A stretch of DNA of 7,229 nucleotides. It comes from Desulfonatronospira sp. (GTDB lineage: Bacteria; Desulfobacterota; Desulfovibrionia; Desulfovibrionales; Desulfonatronovibrionaceae). Below, piece after piece: positions 1 through 7,120 of the stretch; position 1 is the first letter of the stretch, and each line of letters starts with the position of its first letter. The position numbers and the translations under genes were made by a program. The notes beneath the pieces were generated by a model. The model did no database searches and was not told the DNA's origin. It was given only the letters and a program-made list of their open reading frames with translations. The DNA is taken from the NCBI GenBank assembly GCA_003563255.1, contig PWSL01000366.1, positions 1 through 7,229 of the forward strand, read 5' to 3'.

Positions 1-3
1 TCA

Positions 4-44
4 GGGGGTCCTAGTTGTTGACTGCCGGTATACGGCCGACCCCC
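4..44 (+). promoter_or_regulatory. Hairpin in the rpsU leader
   Basis: A perfect 7-bp inverted repeat (GGGGGTC at 4-10, GACCCCC at 38-44) encloses a smaller 4-bp stem (GCCG 24-27, CGGC 33-36, loop GTATA). No U-run follows, so this is not a clear terminator of an upstream gene. It could be an mRNA leader structure, or the end of something outside the window. I found no convincing -35/-10 pair between here and rpsU. Confidence 0.35.
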
Positions 45-87
45 GGAACAGTTGCACGCAGATAGAGGGATGTTTTAAGTTTTTTTT

Positions 88-95
88 AAGGAGGT
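88..95 (+). promoter_or_regulatory. Shine-Dalgarno of rpsU
   Basis: AAGGAGGT is a near-perfect anti-16S match placed 8 nt before the GTG at 104. It fixes GTG, not a later codon, as the rpsU start. An A/T-rich stretch with a run of eight T (80-87) precedes it and should keep the ribosome site unstructured. Confidence 0.85.
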
Positions 96-103
96 GTTTC
101 TTA

Positions 104-304
104 GTGCCTGGTATTATCTTGAGTGATAGCGACAACTTTGATTATGCCCTGCGCAAGTTTAAAAAGCAGGTAGAAAAATCAGGGATTCTGTCCGAATTGA
201 AAAAGAGGCAGCATTACGAAAAGCCCAGCATTCAAAAAAAGAAGAAAGAAGCGGCTGCCAGAAAGCGTTTGATGAAGAAAATGCGCAAGATGCAGATGAT
301 GTAA
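104..304 (+). CDS. rpsU: 30S ribosomal protein S21 (bS21)
   Basis: This encodes bS21, a small basic protein of the 30S subunit platform near the anti-Shine-Dalgarno end of 16S rRNA, needed for efficient initiation on natural mRNAs. The 66-residue product has the family pattern: [17 protein letters not shown] (residues 11-27) for the first helix, then [11 protein letters not shown], then a very basic tail ([11 protein letters not shown], ending KKMRKMQMM). Length is normal for the family. The start is GTG, supported by the strong AAGGAGGT 8 nt upstream, and the stop is TAA. It is the first gene of an rpsU-mutS2-dnaG-rpoD series on one strand, matching the classical rpsU-dnaG-rpoD locus. A 278-bp gap to mutS2 makes simple translational coupling unlikely. 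The QHYEKPS segment resembles Desulfovibrio-type S21 as I remember it. Confidence 0.97.
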   Translation: MPGIILSDSDNFDYALRKFKKQVEKSGILSELKKRQHYEKPSIQKKKKEAAARKRLMKKMRKMQMM

Positions 305-536
305 TTCAGAGAACAGGATTGCCGGTCAGTAAGCCGTCTGCTGATAAGAATCGATTTTTTTGTCAGCCTGCCGCATGGCATTGCCGCCTGATCCTCCCCC
401 TGAGGAAGTCCTGACTTTTGTCAGGCCATGAGGCACTAAGCCTGCAGCAGGCCTGGGCATAATGATCTTCAGCTGACCGGGCAACCAGTCTCTGGTGTTA
501 TTCCCCGAACCAGTCACGCAATGCGTGAGTAACCAG
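305..536 (+). other. Hairpin-rich non-coding gap rpsU-mutS2
   Basis: No credible gene is present. A 73-codon frame on the - strand (547-326) has low-complexity Gly/Ser content, no recognised domain and no clear ribosome site. Several small stems are visible: TCAGTA/TGCTGA (326-331/339-344, one G-U pair), followed ten bases later by a T7 run (355-361), which could be a poor rpsU terminator; TCCTC/GAGGA (392-396/402-406); CCTGAC/GTCAGG with a TTTT loop (410-425); GCCTG/CAGGC (440-444/448-452). CAGGCC (422-427) can also pair with GGCCTG (450-455), which would exclude the 410-425 stem. AACCAG occurs three times (483, 508, 531). In related genomes I would expect yqeY here, but no remnant is recognisable. 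The region may be an mRNA leader or a small RNA; neither is demonstrated. Confidence 0.45.
514..528. promoter_or_regulatory. 15-bp perfect palindrome, possible operator
   Basis: TCACGCA-A-TGCGTGA is a perfect 7+1+7 dyad, about 55 bp before the mutS2 start and between two AACCAG copies (508 and 531). The size and symmetry fit a binding site for a dimeric regulator. I cannot name the regulator, and no promoter hexamers are clearly positioned with it. In RNA the 1-nt centre would force a few inner pairs open, so a DNA site is the better reading. Confidence 0.35.
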
Positions 537-563
537 CCTCCCTGCATTTGTTATGCAGGGAGG
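537..563 (+). promoter_or_regulatory. 11-bp-stem hairpin holding the mutS2 SD-like sequence
   Basis: CCTCCCTGCAT (537-547) and ATGCAGGGAGG (553-563) form a perfect 11-bp stem with the 5-nt loop TTGTT. The only Shine-Dalgarno-like sequence before mutS2, AGGGAGG (557-563), is in the 3' arm and would be fully paired in mRNA. The bases after it (TCTTATCAACCC) are not a U-run, so a terminator is unlikely. The ATG at 553 is itself inside the stem, which argues against it as a start. Control of mutS2 translation by this stem is an inference. Confidence 0.5.
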
Positions 564-582
564 TCTTATCAACCCCTTTCTT

Positions 583-2886
583 ATGGAATCCAGGACCAAC
601 ATTCTGCTGGAGTTTCCAAAAGTCCTTCAGTATTTAAGCCGTGAGGCTGTATCTATTCCAGGAGTGGAGGCCTGCCTCCAGATCCGTCCCTTTACCGATA
701 CCCGGGAGCTGGAAAAAGAGCAGTCAATACTGCGAGAGGCTTTGAGGGCGCTGCAGGAATACTCCGTTTACCCGACATCCTTCCCTGCACTGGAGGCAGT
801 GCTTCCCCTGATCGCAGGCCGGGAGACCGTCCTGGACCTGGAAGGTCTGTGGGCCCTGCAGGGCTTTCTGGATGCAGCTCATACCCTGAAGACTTCAATG
901 CAGGAAATCGACCCCCAGGGTTTTCCGGGGCTTACATCCGCATGGGAGGATATCTCCTGGCCGGGCAAGCTGTGGAATGCCCTGAACAGGTGTCTTGACC
1001 AGTCCGGGGCAATCCGGGATCAAAGTTCGCCCGAACTGCAGGAGGTGCGAGGAGAGATTCGGGGTCTGCGCGCCCAGTGTTCCAGAAAAGTCAACGAGTC
1101 ACTGACCCAGGACAACTATTCCCATTACCTTCAGGACGAATACCTGACCATTTCCTCGGACCGTTATGTCCTGGCTTTGAAAAGCAATTTCAAGGGCAAA
1201 GTGCAGGGCATTATACATGATTATTCCCAGACCGGGGAAACCTGCTACTTTGAGCCCATGTTCCTGGTGGACCTGAACAATCGCTTCCAGGAGCTTCTGC
1301 AGCAGCAGAAGGAAGAGGAAAAAAAGGTCAGGGCTTACCTGACAGACCTGGCCAGGCGCAGTGTGGATGATTTGCAACAGGTCTATGCCCTGCTGATCCG
1401 CATGGATGTGCTGTGGGCCAGGGCCAGGCTGGCCGGAAGACTCAATGGCCGGGTGTTGAGCTCCTCCCACCAGGCAGGGCTGAACCTGACCAACCTCAGG
1501 CACCCACTGCTGGTACTGGCGGGCCATCACGTGGTCCCGGTGGATGTGACCCTCAAGCCTGGACAAAAGGCCCTGGTGATTTCCGGGGGCAATGCCGGGG
1601 GTAAGACCGTGTGCTTAAAGAGCCTGGGCCTTGCAGCCATCATGGCCCAAAGCGCATTGCCGGTGCCGGTGGATGAGGGCAGCAGCATACCATTCTGGGA
1701 CAAGATATTTGTTTCCATGGTTTCCCAGCAGGGGGTGGAAGAAAGTCTCAGTACTTTTACGGCCCAGATAGAGCATTTCAGCAGGTTCTGGCCTCAGCTC
1801 GACTCCAGAACACTGGTTATCCTGGATGAGTTCGGTGTGGGCACTGACCCAGCCCAGGGAGCAGCCCTGGCCCAGGCAGTGCTGGACGAGCTGCTGGAAA
1901 AAGGGGTGTGGACTGCAACTGCCACGCATTTTCCGGCCCTTAAGGCCTATGCCCTGTCCCGGGACGACGTGCGGGCCTGCTCGGTGCTTTTTGACCCGGA
2001 CACAAAGAAACCCCTTTACAAGCTGGCCTACGATCAGGTGGGTGCCAGCCAGGCCTTGAAAGTGGCCCGGGAGCAGGGGCTGCCCGGGGAGATTATTGAC
2101 CGGGCTCAGGAATACCTGCTTCTGGAAGGAGAGGAGCAAAACCGTCTTTTTGAGCGTTTAAACCAGCTGGCTGCCCAGAGAGAACTGGAACTCGCAGACC
2201 TCGAGAAAGAAAAGGCCAGGCTGACCCGCAATCTGGTAAAAGAGCGCCGGGATTTTGTCAGGGAAAAAGAAAGGCTCATGCAGGAGCTGAAAGGACAGGG
2301 CCAGGAGATTCTCAAGCAGTGGCAGGAGCAGAAGGTGGGCCGTAAAAAGGCCCTCAAGGAACTGTCCAGGGTCAGGCGGGAGGCTGATGCCCTGTCCGGT
2401 GATGAAAAACGCACTGATGAGGAAAAGGTCCTGAAGTTTGAAGATATCGCCCTGCAGGATACTTATTTTTACCCGGCCTGGAACCGCACCGGGTTGGTGC
2501 GGGACAAAGACGGGCGTAAGAACCAGGTCAAGATAGATTTCGGAGGCATCTCTTTGTGGGTAAGCCCAGGTGAGCTGAAAATTTCAGACAAAAGCCCCGG
2601 ACAGGGAAAGTCTTCCGGGTATTCGGCCTCCACAAAGTCTGCCAGATCTTTTAGACTGGATATCAGGGGCAAATACCGGGATGAAGCCCTGGAAGAACTG
2701 GAAAAGTACCTGGATCAGGCCCTGTTGTCCGGAATGAAACAGGTGGAGGTCATTCACGGCAAGGGGACCGGGGCCCTGAAAAAAGCGGTGCGGGAGTACC
2801 TGGACCGCAGCCCGGCCATCAAGGACTATACCCCTGGTGAGGCGGAAACCGCAGACGACGGCGTAACTACTGTGGAGTTGCCATGA
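583..2886 (+). CDS. mutS2: MutS2 family ATPase with C-terminal Smr domain
   Basis: MutS2 proteins are MutS homologues without the mismatch-recognition domains; they are linked to suppression of recombination and, in Bacillus, to splitting collided ribosomes. From the ATG at 583 the product is 767 residues, close to the usual 760-790. Visible parts: MutS core/clamp (about 1-320) with TGETCYFEP ending at 225; Walker A GGNAGGKT (335-342); SLSTF signature (388-392); Walker B ILDEFG with D415/E416; ATHF with H449; long charged coiled coil (about 519-606); a small beta-rich KOW-like stretch (about 618-669); Smr domain with LDIRG (692-696) and HGKGTG (725-730). Walker A differs from the usual GPNTGGKT. 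I prefer 583 because MESRTNILLEFPKVL aligns with the family N-terminus; the in-frame ATG at 553 adds an unrelated peptide and lies in a hairpin. The ribosome site for 583 is poor, so the start is less certain than the identity. Confidence 0.95.
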   Translation: MESRTNILLEFPKVLQYLSREAVSIPGVEACLQIRPFTDTRELEKEQSILREALRALQEYSVYPTSFPALEAVLPLIAGRETVLDLEGLWALQGFLDAAHTLKTSMQEIDPQGFPGLTSAWEDISWPGKLWNALNRCLDQSGAIRDQSSPELQEVRGEIRGLRAQCSRKVNESLTQDNYSHYLQDEYLTISSDRYVLALKSNFKGKVQGIIHDYSQTGETCYFEPMFLVDLNNRFQELLQQQKEEEKKVRAYLTDLARRSVDDLQQVYALLIRMDVLWARARLAGRLNGRVLSSSHQAGLNLTNLRHPLLVLAGHHVVPVDVTLKPGQKALVISGGNAGGKTVCLKSLGLAAIMAQSALPVPVDEGSSIPFWDKIFVSMVSQQGVEESLSTFTAQIEHFSRFWPQLDSRTLVILDEFGVGTDPAQGAALAQAVLDELLEKGVWTATATHFPALKAYALSRDDVRACSVLFDPDTKKPLYKLAYDQVGASQALKVAREQGLPGEIIDRAQEYLLLEGEEQNRLFERLNQLAAQRELELADLEKEKARLTRNLVKERRDFVREKERLMQELKGQGQEILKQWQEQKVGRKKALKELSRVRREADALSGDEKRTDEEKVLKFEDIALQDTYFYPAWNRTGLVRDKDGRKNQVKIDFGGISLWVSPGELKISDKSPGQGKSSGYSASTKSARSFRLDIRGKYRDEALEELEKYLDQALLSGMKQVEVIHGKGTGALKKAVREYLDRSPAIKDYTPGEAETADDGVTTVELP

Positions 2887-2890
2887 TAGG

Positions 2891-2974
2891 AGTCGGAGGT
2901 CGGTAGTCGGAGGTCGGAGATCGGAGGTCGGTAGTCGGAAGTCGGAGGTCGGTAGTCGGAGGTCTGAGATCGGA
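2891..2974 (+). repeat. Tandem heptamer array, 12 copies
   Basis: Twelve consecutive 7-bp units of consensus RRTCGGW begin 4 bp after the mutS2 TGA. The main variants are AGTCGGA, GGTCGGT, GGTCGGA and GATCGGA; one copy has TCTG in place of TCGG (2961-2967). AGTCGGA and GGTCGGW tend to alternate, suggesting a 14-bp higher-order unit. All copies keep register without indels, as expected from slippage or unequal crossover followed by point mutation. The array is non-coding and probably lies in the mutS2 3' UTR. No terminator separates it from dnaG. Confidence 0.93.
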
Positions 2975-3093
2975 AGGGTTCCAGTGGTTATAGAAAAGAA
3001 ACAGGCGTATTGTGTGCAGAGGCTTTAGTTTTTCTGCCGCAGGTCGATGAAAAAAAATAATGGCTGCGAGGTGGTGCAGCCAGAATTTCCTTT
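2975..3093 (+). other. dnaG upstream region with hairpin
   Basis: This stretch between the heptamer array and the dnaG ribosome site holds no gene. The clearest structure is a 7-bp stem, TGGCTGC (3061-3067) with GCAGCCA (3076-3082), loop GAGGTGGT, ending 11 nt before the dnaG Shine-Dalgarno. A weaker GCAGA/TCTGC pair is at 3016-3020/3033-3037. I found no good sigma-70 promoter, so dnaG may be co-transcribed with mutS2. Confidence 0.4.
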
Positions 3094-3100
3094 AAGGGAG
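3094..3100 (+). promoter_or_regulatory. Shine-Dalgarno of dnaG
   Basis: AAGGGAG lies 8 nt before the ATG at 3109 and supports that start. The encoded N-terminus (SFIDPRDVTEIKTRLSLQDIV) is that of normal DnaG proteins, so the two lines of evidence agree. Confidence 0.75.
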
Positions 3101-3108
3101 CGGTCTGA

Positions 3109-4809
3109 ATGTCCTTTATTGATCCCCGGGATGTGACAGAAATCAAGACCAGACTGTCCCTGCAGGATATTGTGGGCAGGTATGTGCAGTTAAGGTCCGT
3201 AGGTGGGCGCTTTATGGGACCCTGTCCATTCCACCAGGAAACCAAGGCTTCCTTTTCTGTTATTCCGGAGCAGGGTTTTTATTACTGCTTTGGCTGCCAG
3301 GCCTCGGGCGACATTATCGAGTTTTTCAAAAACATAAACGGCCTGGACTTTACAGAAGCTGTAACCCAGCTTGCAGAAGAGGCCGGTGTCAAGCTGTCCA
3401 GGCAGGAAAAGGGACAAATAAAGGCCGCCAAAAGCCGGGCTGCAGTGTGCAGGGAAGTAAACTCCTGGAGCAATACCTTTTTCAGGCAATGCCTGGAGTC
3501 CCGGGGAGGAGAACAGGCAAGGCGATACCTGGAACAAAGACAAATTAGCACGGAAACGTCGCAGTCTTTTGCCCTGGGCTGGAGCCCTGAAGGCTGGAGT
3601 AATCTTAAGTCATTTCTTGAATCCAAAGGTTTTACCCCGCAGGACGGGGTAGAAGCCGGGGTCTTGAGCCAAAACGAGCGGGGCAGGATATATGATCGTT
3701 TTCGTTCCAGGCTGATTTTTCCAATTAATTCCCTGTCCGGGGCAGTGGTGGCTTTTGGGGGAAGGGTCATCGGAGACGGCGACCCCAAATACCTCAACAG
3801 CAGCGAAAGCCCTGTCTATACCAAGGGGGATCACCTTTACGGTCTATACCAGGCCAGGCCCCACATAACCCGTTCCAGGCAGATATATTTAACCGAAGGC
3901 TATCTTGATGTGATGGCCCTGCACCAGCATGGCTTTGAAAACAGCTGTGGAGTGCTGGGCACCGCCCTGACCAGGGCCCAGGTTAAAAGGATGGCCGGGC
4001 TGGCCAGGGAAGTGGTGCTGCTGTTCGACGGTGACGCACCGGGACAGAACGCGGCCCTTAAAAGCGCCGAGATGATCCTTCAGGCCGGGCTTACCTGCCG
4101 GGTCCTGATATTTCCCCAGGGCGAGGATGCCCACAGTCTGCTCACGGCAAACGGAAAACAAAGCCTGGAGGATTTTTTGCAAAAAACGTCCGACGGGCTT
4201 GATTTTTGTTTGAGGATGCTTATCAACAACAGGTCCCCGGGCGAAACCATGCAGTGGGTGGAAAATTTTATTACCCAGATAAAAGGCCTGTCCTTGCGGT
4301 CTTACTATATTCCAAGGATAGCTCATAGCCTGGGACTTACTGAAAAGGAACTTCGGGAAAAGTTCAGCAGGGTGCCCGGTACAACCACGCAGGAAATAAC
4401 TCCTGAAACCTTTAAGAGCAAGGGTCCGGATCAAAGAGACCGCGAACTTCTCACTTTTGCAGTCTGCTTTCCCCAGGACAGGTTTCGGCTGCAACAGAAA
4501 AACCTGAGCATGGTGCTGTCTTCGCAGTGGGCCAGAGAGTTCTGGGAAAAACTGTGCAGCATGCAGCAGGAGGAGGACTTAAGCGGCCTTAACCCGGATG
4601 AGTCGGTTTTTTTTGTGCAGTGCAAGATGCAGAAGAACCAGTTGGAGCAGGAAAGGGAGCAGATCCTGTCCCAACTGGAAGACTTTATCGACAGGTGTAT
4701 GTCCAGGATGAGCACAAAAAATCTGAAACACGCTCTGTCCAGAGCACAGCAGAATCGGGATCAGGAAGAAGTCAGGCGGATACTGGGACTTCTGCAGAAA
4801 AGTTTTTAA
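3109..4809 (+). CDS. dnaG: DNA primase DnaG
   Basis: DnaG makes the short RNA primers for lagging-strand synthesis and replication restart, working with the DnaB helicase. The product is 566 residues (E. coli 581). N-terminal CHC2 zinc finger: C39, H42, C60, C63 (CPFH, then CFGC). RNA-polymerase core: YDRFRSRLIFPI (195-206), followed by GGRVIGDGDPKYLNSSESP, typical of the family. TOPRIM domain: TEGYLDV with E263 and D267, LFDGD with D307 and D309. The third acidic motif, normally DPD, reads GEDAH (338-342), so the last aspartate is replaced by H342. The C-terminal part (about 430-566) is poorly conserved and charged, as expected for a helicase-binding domain. Start ATG is supported by AAGGGAG 8 nt upstream; stop is TAA. 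It lies 222 bp after mutS2 and 537 bp before rpoD. Confidence 0.98.
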   Translation: MSFIDPRDVTEIKTRLSLQDIVGRYVQLRSVGGRFMGPCPFHQETKASFSVIPEQGFYYCFGCQASGDIIEFFKNINGLDFTEAVTQLAEEAGVKLSRQEKGQIKAAKSRAAVCREVNSWSNTFFRQCLESRGGEQARRYLEQRQISTETSQSFALGWSPEGWSNLKSFLESKGFTPQDGVEAGVLSQNERGRIYDRFRSRLIFPINSLSGAVVAFGGRVIGDGDPKYLNSSESPVYTKGDHLYGLYQARPHITRSRQIYLTEGYLDVMALHQHGFENSCGVLGTALTRAQVKRMAGLAREVVLLFDGDAPGQNAALKSAEMILQAGLTCRVLIFPQGEDAHSLLTANGKQSLEDFLQKTSDGLDFCLRMLINNRSPGETMQWVENFITQIKGLSLRSYYIPRIAHSLGLTEKELREKFSRVPGTTTQEITPETFKSKGPDQRDRELLTFAVCFPQDRFRLQQKNLSMVLSSQWAREFWEKLCSMQQEEDLSGLNPDESVFFVQCKMQKNQLEQEREQILSQLEDFIDRCMSRMSTKNLKHALSRAQQNRDQEEVRRILGLLQKSF

Positions 4810-4869
4810 CAGTGGCAGCAGCCACAGACCGGCCAGGTTTTTCAGGTACCGGTTACAGTCGAAGGAAGC

Positions 4870-4900
4870 CAGGGGAATAATCACCTTGCACTTTTTTTCT
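4870..4900 (+). terminator. Weak intrinsic terminator after dnaG
   Basis: CAGGG (4870-4874) can pair with CCTTG (4884-4888) with one G-U pair and a 9-nt loop, followed after three bases by T7 (4892-4898). The stem is short, so efficiency would be modest. A separate small hairpin, GTGGC/GCCAC (4812-4825), sits right after the dnaG stop without a U-run. Confidence 0.3.
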
Positions 4901-4980
4901 TTAGTGACTTACTCCTGAAAACCTGTCCAAAAAAACAAGAAATTGATATCAGTTAATTGTTAATTGATGAAGTCACTAAA
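4900..4980. repeat. AT-rich segment bounded by an 11-bp inverted repeat
   Basis: TTTAGTGACTT (4900-4910) and AAGTCACTAAA (4970-4980) are perfect inverted copies enclosing 59 bp of mostly A/T sequence. Inside are a tandem GTTAATT pair (4952-4965) and two AATTGAT copies (4941, 4962). The layout resembles a very small MITE or the outer part of the adjacent REP-like element. No duplicated target site is evident. Confidence 0.45.
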
Positions 4981-4982
4981 TT

Positions 4983-5054
4983 GGGGACAGGCACTTTTGC
5001 CGGTTGCTAATTTGCAAATGCTTCAAAAATTCGGCGGCAAAAGAGCCAGTCCCC
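4983..5054. repeat. REP/MITE-like imperfect hairpin element
   Basis: GGGGACAGGCACTTTTGCCG (4983-5002) pairs with 5035-5054, which ends GAGCCAGTCCCC. Eighteen of 20 positions are complementary, with two A-A mismatches. The 32-nt loop contains the palindrome ATTTGCAAAT (5010-5019). Termini of the form GGGGACAGGCAC and GGGGACTGGCTC resemble, from memory, REP-like repeats associated with Y1/RAYT-type transposases in deltaproteobacteria. CCTGTCC at 4922-4928 is a further inverted partial copy of the end. No transposase gene is in the window, so any mobilisation would have to act in trans. Sequence shows the hairpin; the mobile-element reading is inferred. Confidence 0.6.
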
Positions 5055-5173
5055 GGAGGTGAATAAATAAGTTTCGCTGTAGTGATAACAGATAACTGGG
5101 TTGCGGGTAAAGCCCGCATGAGTGTTTTATAGCGCGAATTATATTGCGTTTTTTTGTCCTGGTACCATCTATA
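5055..5173 (+). other. Non-coding stretch before the rpoD-proximal terminator
   Basis: No gene is supported. A lone GGAGGTG (5055-5061) directly follows the REP-like element, without a start codon at working distance. A 6-bp stem TGCGGG/CCCGCA (5102-5107/5113-5118) and a weak A/T- and G-U-containing stem before T7 (about 5131-5155) are visible. A spaced TTGCGG (5101) and TTTTAT (5125) could be a very weak promoter. A small RNA ending at the 5174-5205 terminator could start in this stretch, but nothing proves it. Confidence 0.3.
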
Positions 5174-5205
5174 CCGGTCCTGATCCAGGAACCGGAAATT
5201 TTTTT
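5174..5205 (+). terminator. Strong intrinsic terminator upstream of rpoD
   Basis: CCGGT-CCTG (5174-5182) pairs with CAGG-(A)-ACCGG (5186-5195): nine G/C-rich pairs with one bulged A and a 3-nt loop, then AAA and T7 (5199-5205). This is the best terminator in the window and acts only on + strand transcripts. It lies 365 bp after dnaG and 141 bp before rpoD, so it ends dnaG read-through, ends an unannotated short RNA, or attenuates rpoD. TCCTGG (5157-5162) could pair with CCAGGA (5185-5190) and break this stem. Confidence 0.7.
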
Positions 5206-5218
5206 ACAGTTCGTTATT

Positions 5219-5240
5219 GTTTCCACTCTCGAGTGGGAAC
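5219..5240. promoter_or_regulatory. 22-bp palindrome upstream of rpoD
   Basis: GTTTCCACTC (5219-5228) and GAGTGGGAAC (5231-5240) flank a 2-bp centre and are complementary except for one T-G position. CACTC/GAGTG recalls the core of the HrcA CIRCE operator, but CIRCE has a 9-bp spacer, not 2, so it is not that site. It lies 107 bp before rpoD and just after the terminator. It fits an operator for an unknown dimeric regulator, or an RNA hairpin. Confidence 0.4.
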
Positions 5241-5249
5241 TTACCCGGA

Positions 5250-5334
5250 ACGCTCTTGCGGTCATTTCTGGACGTGGAGCGTCCCGAATCCGTCCCCACG
5301 CAGAGCGCAGGGACAATTATGTATAGACCTATCT
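5250..5334 (+). promoter_or_regulatory. Structured rpoD leader
   Basis: Several stems compete: GGACG/CGTCC (5270-5274/5280-5284), GTCCC/GGGAC (5292-5296/5310-5314), CGCTCT/AGAGCG (5251-5256/5302-5307) and CGTGG/CCACG (5273-5277/5296-5300). The last one cannot coexist with the first. No convincing sigma-70 hexamer pair lies between the terminator and rpoD. The leader could control rpoD translation; this is inference. Confidence 0.3.
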
Positions 5335-5335
5335 A

Positions 5336-5341
5336 GAGGGA
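5336..5341 (+). promoter_or_regulatory. Shine-Dalgarno of rpoD
   Basis: GAGGGA lies 5 nt before the ATG at 5347 and decides this start over the longer frame, which is open from a GTG at 5122. The extra 75 residues of the longer frame would run through the terminator and palindrome and do not resemble sigma factors. Confidence 0.7.
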
Positions 5342-5346
5342 GAGCT

Positions 5347-7113
<1,767 letters not shown>

Positions 7114-7120
7114 TTTAAAG

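Noticed and set aside
52..80. TTGCAC...TTAAGT as an rpsU promoter
   Set aside because: Each hexamer matches only about half of the sigma-70 consensus; this is no better than chance in such sequence.
326..547. 73-codon open frame on the - strand between rpsU and mutS2
   Set aside because: Low-complexity Gly/Ser and proline content, no recognised domain, no clear ribosome site, and it starts inside the mutS2-proximal hairpin.
553..582. mutS2 start at ATG 553
   Set aside because: The codon is inside an 11-bp stem, has no Shine-Dalgarno before it, and adds residues not found at MutS2 N-termini.
2891..2974. Heptamer array as a CRISPR
   Set aside because: The units are contiguous, with no spacers; it is a simple tandem repeat.
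4947..4959. IHF-like site in the AT-rich segment
   Set aside because: One mismatch to a highly degenerate consensus in A/T-rich DNA is expected by chance.
5055..5061. GGAGGTG as the ribosome site of a small gene
   Set aside because: No ATG, GTG or TTG lies 4-12 nt downstream; the nearest GTG (5082) is about 20 nt away and opens only a 16-codon frame.
5247..5259. Sigma-54-like GG...GC pair upstream of rpoD
   Set aside because: Only 9 nt separate GG (5247-5248) and GC (5258-5259), whereas sigma-54 promoters need 10.
5122..5346. N-terminal extension of rpoD from GTG 5122
   Set aside because: The extra 75 residues cross a terminator and a palindrome and do not resemble sigma factors. ATG 5347 has a ribosome site and yields a standard N-terminus.
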